Source: Psychromonas aquimarina ATCC BAA-1526
Lineage (GTDB): Bacteria; Pseudomonadota; Gammaproteobacteria; Enterobacterales; Psychromonadaceae
Reading direction: 5' to 3'
DNA: 64,000 nt
Assembly (NCBI RefSeq): GCF_000428725.1
Contig: NZ_KE386792.1
Span: 116,234-180,233, forward strand
Shown: in pieces, positions 34,348 to 43,348 of the stretch
Numbering within the stretch: position 1 is the first letter of the stretch
Layout of the letters: each line of letters begins with the position of its first letter
The notes under the pieces: model-generated
The model's input: the letters and a program-made list of their open reading frames with translations, nothing else
Told to the model about the DNA's origin: nothing
Databases searched by the model: none
Made by a program: the position numbers and the translations under genes

Positions 34348-37074
34348 ATGCCGATTAACTCGTCTAATAAACTTAAAATACTATCATTATCCATTGCTCT
34401 GGCGCTTACCGGCTGTAACTCTGGAGACAACAGCAACAGTGCGGTCAGTGTCAGTGATGATAGCGGCAATAACAGCAGCATCAATGATAACAGTGACAAT
34501 AATAACGGCGGCAGTACCGATAACGGCACGCATGTGGCGTCACCTGACTGGCAGGATCAGATCATCTATTTCTTAATGATTGACCGTTTTAACGACGGCA
34601 ACAGCCAGCTCAATGCTCAAGGCCAGGATGAATACGACCCGACCTCAGATAAAAAATTCAGCGGCGGTGACCTGCAGGGGGTTAATGATCAGTTAAGCTA
34701 CATTCAAAATTTAGGCGCAACATCGGTCTGGATCACGCCGCCGGTTGCTAACCAGTGGTGGGATTCAGAGCAGAATTACGGCGGCTATCACGGTTACTGG
34801 GCACGTGATTTCCAGCAGGTAGATGAGCACTTTGGTGATTTACAAAGCTACCAGTCCCTGGCTCAAGAGCTGCACAGCCGCAATATGTTCCTTATTCAGG
34901 ATATTGTCACCAACCATGTGGGCAACTATTTTACTTACGACAAACCCTATGAATATGATCCGCAAAAACCTTGTACCGGTTTTAGAGTCATCCCGGACGC
35001 ACTGCCGCAGGGGCAGACTCTGCCTTACCCGCTTAACCAGATTGAATGCCGAAGCGACGGCAGCGGCACTTACCACTGGACAGCAAGCATTACCGACCAC
35101 AATGATCCCGTTCAGGAAAAAACACGGCAGCTGTCTGATCTTGATGATCTCAATACTTCAGATGCTGAAGTACGCGCTTATTTAAAAGAAAGTTACCGCA
35201 AATGGATCCGCGAAGTTGGTGTGGACGCATTTAGAATCGACACCGTAAAATTCGTTGAACATGATTTCTGGAATGATTTTCTGCACAGTGAAGACGGCAT
35301 TTTAGCGCAGGCTAAACAGACCGGCAGACAGGATTTCTTAACCTTTGGCGAGGTATTTGAAACCTCGACACCTTATAACACTGAAGGTGAGGAAAAAATG
35401 CTCACTTATATAGGTGAAAACGGCACTCCGGCTCAGCTTACCGCTGTACTTAACTTCCCGCTGCAGGCGACTATGACGCGTGTATTTGCTTCAGGGCAGC
35501 CCACAGATTACCTTCGTTACAGGCTTGAACGTATGATGGAGATGTTCCCTAACCCGTACATTATGCCTAACTTTATCGATAACCATGATATGCCGCGTTT
35601 CTTATCCCAGGGCAGTCAGCAGGATATGCAGCAGGCTCTGATCACCATGATGACAGTTCCAGGTATTCCAGTCATTTACCAGGGCACCGAACAAGCAATG
35701 ACCGCCAGCCGCGATGCTATGTTTGCCGGGGGATATCGCGAAGACGGCAAGTCAGTGGACTCTTTTGACAGCAGCAGCGGTATGTATCAGTTTATCCAGA
35801 CGTTAGCCAGACTGCGTACTGAAAACCGCGTCTTAACTCACGGTGAACTGAAAGTGCTCAGCAGCGATAAAGCCGGCGCCGGTATATTCAGTTTCATCCG
35901 CCGCTTAGACGATCAAGAAGTGCTGGTGGTAATGAATACTTCATCTTCGCCTATGCTGCTTAATCAGCTGAATGTGGAGCAAGAAGCAGGCACTATTTTC
36001 GAAAATAAAATCCAGTCAAACTGGGCTCAGGCGCCGCAAACCCTAAACGTAAACAGCCAGGGAGAAATCAGCCTGGAGATGGCGCCTAAATCAGCCGTTG
36101 TCTACTTCAAAACAAATCAGACTGGTGATTTTGAGCAGGCAGGTACAGAAGTAGAGTTAGACGGCAGCTGGGATAATATTACCATCACGCAAGATACTCT
36201 TATTACCGGTAATGCGGCGCCGGGCGACACCTTGAAACTGGTTGTTGACGGTAACTTAGAAACCGCTAAAGATATTCACGTGGATGACTCTGGAAACTGG
36301 TCGACTTCACTTTTAATCCGTCACTTTACCATAGGTAAACAGCAGCACAGATTTGCAGTCTACTCAGCTGAAAAGAAAACGGCTACAAAAGATATTCTCT
36401 TCACTTCTGATCTGTCCTGGGCAGATACAGCGGATCAAGTCATTGATGATTCCGGCGATGCTCAAGACGGTGCCGGCGGCCTGAACGGTTCATACTCCCT
36501 GCCGACCGATCCGACGTTTGACAAAACCAACAGTCAGCTGGCTGTTGATAAAGCGGAATTGTTCTCAGTCGGCAGTAATGTCCGTCTGAAACTGACCATG
36601 AACAATATAACTAACAGCTGGCTGCCGCCGAACGGCTTTGACCATGTAGGCTTTTCGATCTTCATCGGCCTGCCGGCTGAAGCTTCACAGGGATTAACGA
36701 CACTGCCGAAAATCAATGCGCTGATGCCGAGCGGTACGTGGAATAGAAACGCAGTCGTATTCGGCTGGCAAAGTTCGATTTACAATACCCAGGGAGCCGA
36801 TGCGCAGACGTGGGGAGAAAGTGTCGCGCCGGCACCAGTGGTCACAGTAGATAAAGACAACAAAGCAATTTATTTAGACTTTGCCAGCGATGCACTTGGC
36901 CGTCCAGATACGCTGAACGGGATTAGTTTCTACATCACTACCTGGGACTTAGACGGACTGTCTGCGGCCTATCGTCCCCTGCAAGCTGAAAAAGGCCCAT
37001 GGAGTTTCTCCGGCGGCGATAGCGGTGAAGCAAAAATCTGGGATGATTTACTTGTAATCACGCTAAGCGAATAA
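34348..37074 (+). CDS. GH13 alpha-amylase-type lipoprotein with glucodextranase-like C-terminus
   Basis: About 908 residues from ATG 34348 (AAGGAGAG upstream; an in-frame TTG at 34312 would put 12 extra residues ahead of the signal peptide). Lipobox LTGC (C23) and a long Asn/Ser/Asp-rich linker precede the GH13 barrel. All four conserved regions are seen: DIVTNHVG, GVDAFRIDTVKF (nucleophile Asp), FGEVFE (acid Glu) and NFIDNHDMPRF (third Asp). After the barrel come an all-beta domain and a C-terminal region (about 690-908, from SWADTADQVIDDSGD) like the glucodextranase C-terminal binding module. It probably degrades starch or glycogen-type glucans at the cell surface. Confidence 0.93.
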   Translation: MPINSSNKLKILSLSIALALTGCNSGDNSNSAVSVSDDSGNNSSINDNSDNNNGGSTDNGTHVASPDWQDQIIYFLMIDRFNDGNSQLNAQGQDEYDPTSDKKFSGGDLQGVNDQLSYIQNLGATSVWITPPVANQWWDSEQNYGGYHGYWARDFQQVDEHFGDLQSYQSLAQELHSRNMFLIQDIVTNHVGNYFTYDKPYEYDPQKPCTGFRVIPDALPQGQTLPYPLNQIECRSDGSGTYHWTASITDHNDPVQEKTRQLSDLDDLNTSDAEVRAYLKESYRKWIREVGVDAFRIDTVKFVEHDFWNDFLHSEDGILAQAKQTGRQDFLTFGEVFETSTPYNTEGEEKMLTYIGENGTPAQLTAVLNFPLQATMTRVFASGQPTDYLRYRLERMMEMFPNPYIMPNFIDNHDMPRFLSQGSQQDMQQALITMMTVPGIPVIYQGTEQAMTASRDAMFAGGYREDGKSVDSFDSSSGMYQFIQTLARLRTENRVLTHGELKVLSSDKAGAGIFSFIRRLDDQEVLVVMNTSSSPMLLNQLNVEQEAGTIFENKIQSNWAQAPQTLNVNSQGEISLEMAPKSAVVYFKTNQTGDFEQAGTEVELDGSWDNITITQDTLITGNAAPGDTLKLVVDGNLETAKDIHVDDSGNWSTSLLIRHFTIGKQQHRFAVYSAEKKTATKDILFTSDLSWADTADQVIDDSGDAQDGAGGLNGSYSLPTDPTFDKTNSQLAVDKAELFSVGSNVRLKLTMNNITNSWLPPNGFDHVGFSIFIGLPAEASQGLTTLPKINALMPSGTWNRNAVVFGWQSSIYNTQGADAQTWGESVAPAPVVTVDKDNKAIYLDFASDALGRPDTLNGISFYITTWDLDGLSAAYRPLQAEKGPWSFSGGDSGEAKIWDDLLVITLSE

Positions 37075-37089
37075 CTGGAGATTAAAAAT

Positions 37090-37173
37090 CGGGAAGGTGG
37101 AAATATAAGGTGCTGAACTAAACCGCTAAAACATTATATCTTTCTCAGCAGAGATATAATGCTCCCCTTCCCG
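37090..37173 (+). terminator. Nested stem-loop downstream of the amylase gene
   Basis: Outer arms CGGGAAGG (37090-37097) and CCTTCCCG (37166-37173); inner arms CATTATATCT (37132-37141) and AGATATAATG (37152-37161). The layout recalls the interspersed repeat family (AAAATCGGG start, inner ATATC/GATAT stem), so it may be a diverged member. It could also be a terminator or stabilising structure for the amylase mRNA. Confidence 0.5.
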
Positions 37174-37369
37174 TTCATAGATAAAGGAAATATTATCCAT
37201 TATTTACAAACTAAAAACGCCCAGAGGTTCATGAGAGGCCGTTACGAAGTAACCACCTCAAACATCCGCATCTATCAACCATCACGCGTTTTTTGAAATT
37301 ATATACAAAGAAACTCGGTCCTCTATTATATCTCCGTTACTGTCAACGGGGTAAAAAGGAGAGAGTATA

Positions 37370-37540
37370 ATGAAAAAGCTAATCTCAGTTATGGCTGCAG
37401 TGATTATTTCCATGTCACTGTTTATATCACCCGTTTCAGCACTGCAGGAGCAGCAGTTCCTAGATAAGCAGGCTGTACATAATGGAAATGATATGCAGGA
37501 ATTTCTACTAAAACGCTGCACACAAGGCTGTGCACATTAA
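37370..37540 (+). CDS. Small secreted peptide (56 aa)
   Basis: ATG 37370 with a strong AAAAGGAGAG ribosome site. The first 24 residues are a classic signal peptide (MKKLISVMAAVIISMSLFIS then PVSA). The mature part would be about 32 residues, LQEQQFLDKQAVHNGNDMQE followed by a tail ending KRCTQGCAH, with two cysteines four apart at the C-terminus. It lies 119 bp upstream of a secreted DUF3179 protein on the same strand. No family is recognised. Signal peptide plus ribosome site make it a credible gene. Confidence 0.7.
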   Translation: MKKLISVMAAVIISMSLFISPVSALQEQQFLDKQAVHNGNDMQEFLLKRCTQGCAH

Positions 37541-37659
37541 TTATTTGTCTACATTTACAGCGCGCTAATTATCGAAACAGATATTAAATAAGGCTGATCC
37601 CTCAAGTCACTGCCGGTATACAAATGCAGGATACTTAAAAAACATTCGGAGGTAACGCT

Positions 37660-38586
37660 ATGAGAAAACTTGTACTGCTGATCCTGCCGTTGTTATTTGC
37701 CTTTTCATTTATGCAGTCAAGTGAAGGGTTTGATCCTAATTTCAAAACCAATTTTTCAAAAAGTACAATAGATTTAAAAAAAGTAATCGCAGGGGGTCCA
37801 GGTAAAAACGGAATTCCTGCTATTGATAACCCCAGATTTATTCATATTAAACATGCAGATATTCGCGATGATGCTTTAGGTGTTCTGCTTAAAGTTGAAA
37901 ATGAGACGCGTTTCTACCCTTTTAACATATTAGTCTGGCATGAGATTATTAATGATCAGATTAGAGACAAATATATAGCAGTTACGTTTTGTCCCCTGTG
38001 CGGTTCTGCAATTGCCTTCAATAGAAAATTTGCAGGCAGGGTACATAATTTCAAAGTATCGGGTTATCTATATGAGTCCAACCTGCTTATGTACGACAGC
38101 ATAACAGAAAGCTTCTGGTCACAGTCTTTAGGGGAAGCTGTTATTGGCGATTACAGCGGAAGGAAACTGGAAATCATGGATGTCAGTTTATTACAGCTTA
38201 AAGACGTAAGAAAAAAATATCCAAATTCATTAATATTGAGTACAAATACCGGATTCAACAGGAATTACAATCATTATCCTTATGAAGATTATGAGACATC
38301 ATATGAAATCTATTTTCCTATCAGTAAAATTAATGCTAAGTACCATGCGAAAGAAATCATGTATGTATTTAGATATAATAATATCTCATTCGCATTTCCA
38401 TTAAAGGCCTTTCAGTCTGATAAATTCACCCATAAATTTTCTGATACCCTTATAGATATAACTAATGATAATGGAGAAATTAAGATACTGATCGATGGAG
38501 AAGAATTCCCCGGATATTATGAAATGTGGTTTAGCTGGGCAATACATAACTCTGACACAGGTGTCGTTTTAGATAAAATTAAGTAG
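37660..38586 (+). CDS. DUF3179 domain-containing exported protein
   Basis: 308 residues with a signal peptide (MRKLVLLILPLLFAFSFMQS). The body matches the DUF3179 pattern: AIDNPRFI, FYPFNILVWHEIINDQI, AVTFCPLCGSAIAFNR with a CxxC pair, SGYLYESNLLMYDSITESFW and QSLGEAVIGDYSG. The function of DUF3179 proteins is unknown. The CPLC pair could bind metal or take part in thiol chemistry. GGAGG ribosome site. It may share a transcript with the small secreted peptide upstream. Confidence 0.88.
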   Translation: MRKLVLLILPLLFAFSFMQSSEGFDPNFKTNFSKSTIDLKKVIAGGPGKNGIPAIDNPRFIHIKHADIRDDALGVLLKVENETRFYPFNILVWHEIINDQIRDKYIAVTFCPLCGSAIAFNRKFAGRVHNFKVSGYLYESNLLMYDSITESFWSQSLGEAVIGDYSGRKLEIMDVSLLQLKDVRKKYPNSLILSTNTGFNRNYNHYPYEDYETSYEIYFPISKINAKYHAKEIMYVFRYNNISFAFPLKAFQSDKFTHKFSDTLIDITNDNGEIKILIDGEEFPGYYEMWFSWAIHNSDTGVVLDKIK

Positions 38587-38866
38587 TGTTTATTCCCGTC
38601 TCCGACAGCAAAATTTGCACCTCAAAACAATCAACAGATGTAAATTTCCCTATTTCTGTCTTCACAAAAATACTATTGATTTCCCTTAACCAGCGTCTTT
38701 CACTTTGATACAGCAGCTGTTCCCGCTGCACAAATAATCATTTGAAAAACACCGCGAAGATATGTAAGGTGCATTTCCAATACAAATTATTGACCTATTT
38801 ATTAATGATGGAAACAGGGAGCTTTTCTATTATGCCGGGTTATATTTACAGGAGTTGAGTATTTAA

Positions 38867-39352
38867 ATGGTTTTATCGGCAAATGAGCAGCAGAACTTAA
38901 AAACAATGGTTCGAATAAAATGGTATTCACATTTAGCATTCTTTTTAACACCGATTGTCACTTTTATATTTTTAAATGAATCTGAAAGTTATATTTCCGT
39001 AAAAAACAAACTGCTTGAGCAGTTCAATAATTATATGTGGCCGTTTACAATTACTGCCCTGCTTTTACTCTGCCTGTCTATTTACCAAATTATTGTTTTG
39101 AATCGTAATGCTTCTAAAATGGCCCCCTATTTAGAAGGGGAAATTACTGAAGAGATAAAAAACAAGTTCAAAGGACTGCATCTATCCTTAATAAAATTTA
39201 TTCGAATCAACAGCTTTATCGCCTTTCTCTTACCTTTCGCTTATATTTCAGGTTTGGGTTTATATTATACGATCGCTATTACAATTATCGGCGCTTTGAC
39301 ACATATCGGCTATTACAAAATATCGCCGATATGGCTTTATGATAAGCTGTAA
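38867..39352 (+). CDS. Hypothetical four-helix membrane protein
   Basis: 161 residues with four hydrophobic segments (HLAFFLTPIVTFIFL, FTITALLLLCLSIYQIIVL, FIAFLLPFAYIS, YYTIAITIIGALTHI). A CAGGAG ribosome site precedes the ATG. Not recognised; probably an inner-membrane protein. It converges on the REC-REC-GGDEF genes. The 280 bp before it hold nothing recognisable. Confidence 0.6.
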   Translation: MVLSANEQQNLKTMVRIKWYSHLAFFLTPIVTFIFLNESESYISVKNKLLEQFNNYMWPFTITALLLLCLSIYQIIVLNRNASKMAPYLEGEITEEIKNKFKGLHLSLIKFIRINSFIAFLLPFAYISGLGLYYTIAITIIGALTHIGYYKISPIWLYDKL

Positions 39353-39393
39353 AATCATACTGCATCCTTGTTCCGTGCGGTGGTGCATCATCT

Positions 39394-40644
39394 TTAATCT
39401 TCATTGATTATCAGCTGATTACCTCCCTGCTGTTTGGCCTGAATAAGTGCTTGATCAGCTCCTTTTAGCAGGCTCTGCAGCGTTTTTGTTTCCTTTACCA
39501 GCTTTCCGCCCAGACTAATGCTTATATTTATTTGTTTTCCTGAAAACTCTATAGAGTGTTTACTAATGTGCTGCAGCAGGAGTTTTAGAGCTAACTTTAT
39601 AACCTGCAGCTCTTTATTTTTGATAAAAACCGCAAACTCCGCCCCGTTCAGTCGTGCTGTTATATCCGTTGAAAACTGCGTTTTTAAAATATTCGCAATT
39701 TCAATAAGTAGTTTGCGGCCTAACTTATAACCATATTTATCATTTAATTCCTGGAATTTATCAATATGCAGAATAGCCAATAATAATACCGAAGGCTGCT
39801 CATATTCAGTATTGAGCATGATTTTAGTCTGTTCAAGAAAGCAGCGGCGGTTAAGCAAGGCTGTAAAGTCATCACTATTTGCTAATTTTTCCATCTCTTC
39901 TACATGACTTAACCTTTCAATGTTCTGCAGAATTCGACAATAGAACTCTTCAGAAGAGAAAGGTTTTTTTAGATAATCATCAGCGCCGTTTTTAATGAAA
40001 CGCTCAGCTTGAAAATGATGTTCAGCATCAGTTAAGCCCATAATAATCAATTCGTTTGCAGCGTATTTACGGCGAATTTGCTGTACTAACTGCACCCCGT
40101 TTGTAATCGGCATCTCCTGTTCAACGATAACCATCTTAATATCACTGCGCTGATCTAATACGGTGAGCGCTTCAGCAGCGTTCGCCGTACAGTAAACAGT
40201 GAAATTACGACGCTTTAATAAAAGTGCTAATTTATTTCTGGCCGCAGTGGAGTTGTCCACCAGTAATATACCTATATTACTGTTAGTTAATTGACCGCTT
40301 AATATTCGTAACAGATAGTGATAGGCCTGCGCATTTTCTTTCATTATGTAGTCAATGACCGGCAGGTTTAACACCTTGCGGTGCGTCTTCTCATCCATTC
40401 TGCCGGTCATAATGATACTCGGCATACCGCGCTCTATCACATAGGGGATAACTTCACCGTTAGGTGCATCGGGCAGGTTAAAATCCACTGTTGCCACAAA
40501 GAACTTCTGCTCATGAGCTAACAGACTTTTCACTTTAGCGAATGATTCAGCAATGGTAACCTGATAACCAAGGGAGTCGCCAAGGTGTTTAATAACCGAA
40601 GCAATAGATTTATTGTCTTCAATAACAAGCAGCTGTTTTGACAT
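39394..40644 (-). CDS. REC-REC-degenerate GGDEF response regulator (copy 1)
   Basis: 416 residues. First receiver domain (1-115) with acidic pair E9-D10 and phospho-acceptor D54. Second receiver (about 122-240) with D130, conserved K226, but glutamate E175 where the phospho-acceptor aspartate should be, a natural phospho-mimic. C-terminal GGDEF-fold domain (about 250-416) with N333-G-A-E-F337 in place of GGDEF, so cyclase activity is doubtful and a binding role is more likely. No kinase gene is adjacent. It is the downstream member of a tandem duplication with 40807-42024, including the leader DNA. Confidence 0.88.
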   Translation of the reverse strand: MSKQLLVIEDNKSIASVIKHLGDSLGYQVTIAESFAKVKSLLAHEQKFFVATVDFNLPDAPNGEVIPYVIERGMPSIIMTGRMDEKTHRKVLNLPVIDYIMKENAQAYHYLLRILSGQLTNSNIGILLVDNSTAARNKLALLLKRRNFTVYCTANAAEALTVLDQRSDIKMVIVEQEMPITNGVQLVQQIRRKYAANELIIMGLTDAEHHFQAERFIKNGADDYLKKPFSSEEFYCRILQNIERLSHVEEMEKLANSDDFTALLNRRCFLEQTKIMLNTEYEQPSVLLLAILHIDKFQELNDKYGYKLGRKLLIEIANILKTQFSTDITARLNGAEFAVFIKNKELQVIKLALKLLLQHISKHSIEFSGKQINISISLGGKLVKETKTLQSLLKGADQALIQAKQQGGNQLIINED

Positions 40645-40679
40645 ATGCCCTCATTAAATTCAGCTTTTTAAAATACTAT

Positions 40680-40790
40680 TATTTGATAAGCAGAATAAAA
40701 TTTAGTACAACATTGAAAATAAGGACAGCAGCAGTTAGTACAATATTTACAAATTGAGAACCATACAAAATATTTAGTGTTCATTAATAA
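40680..40790. repeat. Duplicated leader region of the REC-REC-GGDEF genes (copy 1)
   Basis: CATAAAATTTAGTACAACAT-type sequence, AATAAGGACAGCA and CAGTTAGT recur at 42063-42160. The two genes were thus duplicated together with about 140 bp of upstream DNA, and each probably has its own promoter. Confidence 0.85.
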
Positions 40791-40806
40791 CCAGCTGATT
40801 GCCTCC

Positions 40807-42024
40807 CTACTGTTTGGCCTGAATAAGCGCTTGATCTGCTCCTTTAAGCAGACTTTGCAGCGTTTTTGTTTCATTTACCAGCTTTCCACCCAGACTAATG
40901 GTTATATCTATCTGTTTTTTTGAAAACTCGATGGGATGCCGGCTGATATACTGCTGTAAGGATTGTAGAGCTAACTTTATGACTTCCAGCTCCTTGTCTT
41001 TGATAAAAACGGCAAACTCAGCACCGTTAAGGCGTGCGGTTAGTTCTGTTGCAAACTGCATTTTTAAAATATTAGCAATTTCAATAAGTATTTTATTACC
41101 TAGCTTATAACCATATTTATCATTTAACTCTTTGAATTTATCAATATGCAGAATGACCAGCAGTTGTACCGGGGGCTGTTCGTATTCTACTTTGAGCACC
41201 ATTTTAGTCTGCTCAAGGAAATGACGGCGGTTAGACAAAGCAGTTAAGTCATCGCTATTGGCTAATTTTTCTATCTCTTCTATGTAACTTAACCGTTCGA
41301 TATTCTGCATAATACGGCAGTAGAACTCTTCAGAAGAGAAAGGCTTTTTTAAATAATCATCAGCCCCGTTTTTAATAAAACGCTCAGCTTGAAAATTATG
41401 ATTACCATCCGTTAAGCCCATAACAATCAGTTCGTTGGCGGCATATTTTCTGCGGATTTTTTGTACTAACTGCACTCCGTTTATAATAGGCATCTCCTGC
41501 TCTGTGATAACCATTTTAATATCACAGCGCTGATCTAATATGGTGAGTGCTTCAGAGGCATTACCTGCACAGTAAACAGTGAAGTTGCGGCGTTTTAACA
41601 AAAGTGCCAGTTGATTTCTTGATGCGCTGAAATTATCAACCAGTAATATGCCGATTTTATTATTGGTTAACTGACCGCTTAATATGCGTAACAGATAGTG
41701 ATAGGCCTGCGCATTTTCTTTAATGATGTAGTCAATAACCGGCAGATTTAACACCTTGCGGTGCATCTTTTCATCCATCCTGCCGGTCATAATGATACTC
41801 GGCATACCACGCTCTATCACATAGGGAATAACTTCGCCGTTAGGCGCATCGGGCAGATTAATATCCACTGTTGCCACAAAGAACTTCTGCTCTTGCTCTA
41901 ACAGGCTTTTAACTTTAGCAAAAGATTCAGCAATGGTAACCTGATAGCCAAGCGAGTCGCCAAGGTGTTTAATAACCGAAGCAATCGATTTATTATCTTC
42001 AATAATAAGCAGCTGTTTTGACAT
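40807..42024 (-). CDS. REC-REC-degenerate GGDEF response regulator (copy 2, C-terminally shortened)
   Basis: 405 residues, a close paralogue of the protein at 39394-40644 along its whole length. It has the same features: D54 in the first receiver, glutamate in the second (MVITEQEMPI) and NGAEF in the GGDEF domain. It ends at ALIQAKQ by a TAG where the paralogue has a CAG codon. The lost tail is still legible in frame (GGNQLVINEH), so a single nonsense change removed the last 11 or so residues. The tail lies beyond the core fold, so the protein may still work. Confidence 0.87.
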   Translation of the reverse strand: MSKQLLIIEDNKSIASVIKHLGDSLGYQVTIAESFAKVKSLLEQEQKFFVATVDINLPDAPNGEVIPYVIERGMPSIIMTGRMDEKMHRKVLNLPVIDYIIKENAQAYHYLLRILSGQLTNNKIGILLVDNFSASRNQLALLLKRRNFTVYCAGNASEALTILDQRCDIKMVITEQEMPIINGVQLVQKIRRKYAANELIVMGLTDGNHNFQAERFIKNGADDYLKKPFSSEEFYCRIMQNIERLSYIEEIEKLANSDDLTALSNRRHFLEQTKMVLKVEYEQPPVQLLVILHIDKFKELNDKYGYKLGNKILIEIANILKMQFATELTARLNGAEFAVFIKDKELEVIKLALQSLQQYISRHPIEFSKKQIDITISLGGKLVNETKTLQSLLKGADQALIQAKQ

Positions 42025-42062
42025 AAATGCCTCATTTAAATTGAGTTCTACAAATATAATTA

Positions 42063-42160
42063 ATTGATAAACAGCATAAAATTTAGTACAACATTGAAAA
42101 TAAGGACAGCATCAGTTAGTGCAGTATGTACATATTGAGAGCTGTATAAAGTGTTTAATA
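42063..42160. repeat. Duplicated leader region of the REC-REC-GGDEF genes (copy 2)
   Basis: Matches 40680-40790 (shared AAAATTTAGTACAACATTGA and AATAAGGACAGC). It marks the outer edge of the roughly 1.38-kb tandem duplication. Confidence 0.85.
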
Positions 42161-42216
42161 ATATTCTCAGTCAGTATAAAAAAATCTAACTTATCTTCCC
42201 ATTCTCAATAAAAACA

Positions 42217-42310
42217 CCTCGTTCTTACACTCTGCGTGGTAACACATAGCTTTATGACTGATGCTGCAGCTGACAGTCTGAATTCCCACGCAAGAGCATG
42301 GGAACTAGTT
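42217..42310 (+). repeat. REP-like element with CCCACGC...GCATGGGAAC, copy 1
   Basis: CTCGTTCTTACACTCTGCGT at the left is an inverted match to AATTCCCACGCAAGAGCATG followed by GGAACTAG at the right, with GATGCTGCAGCTG between. Related copies are at 44303-44394, 48901-48967 and 51348-51393. Together with the leader duplication it fills the 42025-42337 gap. Confidence 0.8.
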
Positions 42311-42337
42311 AACAGCCGGGAGAGCATCGTTTTTAAA

Positions 42338-43279
42338 TTAGCGCTTGTCTGCTAACCAGGCTTGAGTGCTATAGCTCTCAGCGCCAGCAAATGAAAGGGA
42401 CAGCAGATTGACGGCGACAATTTGTTCTCCTGTAAAACTATGCTCCTGATACTGCAGAGCAGGAGCTGCAATCGCATCTTCAATCACGGTGCACTGATAA
42501 CCCTTATTAACCGCACTGCAGCAAATTGTCTGTACGCAGGCCTGCGCCATTGCCCCTACGATAACCAGCTTTTCAATACCTAATTCCACCAGCGTCTGCT
42601 CCAGCGCAGTATCGATGAAACTGTCTATCTGATGTTTAACGATCACCGCTTCCCCGTCGACAGGCGCCACACGGTTTTCTATTTCCACTCCTTCGCTGCC
42701 GGCTGTAAAGAACGGCGCATTTGCATCTTCGAAAATATGCTGAATATGAATAACCGGCAGCTGCTGCTCTCTGAAATGGTTAAGCAGTATTTTGGCCTGC
42801 TCCGCAGCTTCTGCAGTTTTGTGCAGCTCAAAACGTCCGCCGGCAAAATAATCTTTCTGCAGATCAACCAGGACCAGCGCAGTGCGCTGAGCATCCTGCA
42901 GCGGCGTCTGCTGCTGAGTTAACACACTAAAATCATCTTCCTGCAGATACCACTGCCCGTCATCTGCTAACGCCCATAACTCTTTACTGATAAAACCGCT
43001 GCCGATATTCATCGACCAGTTAGCCGACAAAACCGCCTGTTTTTCATTAAGCACCTTAATCTGCACATTACGATAAACCAGGTTTCCCGGCTTACTCTGT
43101 GCAAACTGCAGCCAGAACTCCCCTATTGCTTTGCGTCCTGCAAAAGACCCGAAAGGCGATACCTGCATGCCGGCATCCGGCAGGTAGCGATCGATACAGG
43201 CTTGGGTATCACCTTCATTAAATAGTGCAATCCATTGACGGCTGGCCTGCATAACTGCATTACGAATTAATTGACTCAT
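42338..43279 (-). CDS. NTF2-like / isochorismatase-family fusion hydrolase
   Basis: 313 residues. Residues 1-125 are a SnoaL/NTF2-like domain (WIALFNEGDTQACIDRYLPD, FAGRKAIGEFWLQFA). Residues about 130-313 are a cysteine hydrolase of the isochorismatase family with the triad D (LVDLQKDYF), K (VIVKHQIDSF) and C (GAMAQACVQT). The family cleaves isochorismate, N-carbamoyl amides, nicotinamide and similar; substrate is unknown. The usual T before the active-site loop is replaced (MAQAC). It is divergent from a LysR regulator that probably controls it. Confidence 0.85.
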   Translation of the reverse strand: MSQLIRNAVMQASRQWIALFNEGDTQACIDRYLPDAGMQVSPFGSFAGRKAIGEFWLQFAQSKPGNLVYRNVQIKVLNEKQAVLSANWSMNIGSGFISKELWALADDGQWYLQEDDFSVLTQQQTPLQDAQRTALVLVDLQKDYFAGGRFELHKTAEAAEQAKILLNHFREQQLPVIHIQHIFEDANAPFFTAGSEGVEIENRVAPVDGEAVIVKHQIDSFIDTALEQTLVELGIEKLVIVGAMAQACVQTICCSAVNKGYQCTVIEDAIAAPALQYQEHSFTGEQIVAVNLLSLSFAGAESYSTQAWLADKR

Positions 43280-43348
43280 GGTTTATCTCCTTGTTAATTG
43301 ATGCAGTGAAGTTTATTCTTATTCAAACCAATAACAATTAGCCAAATA

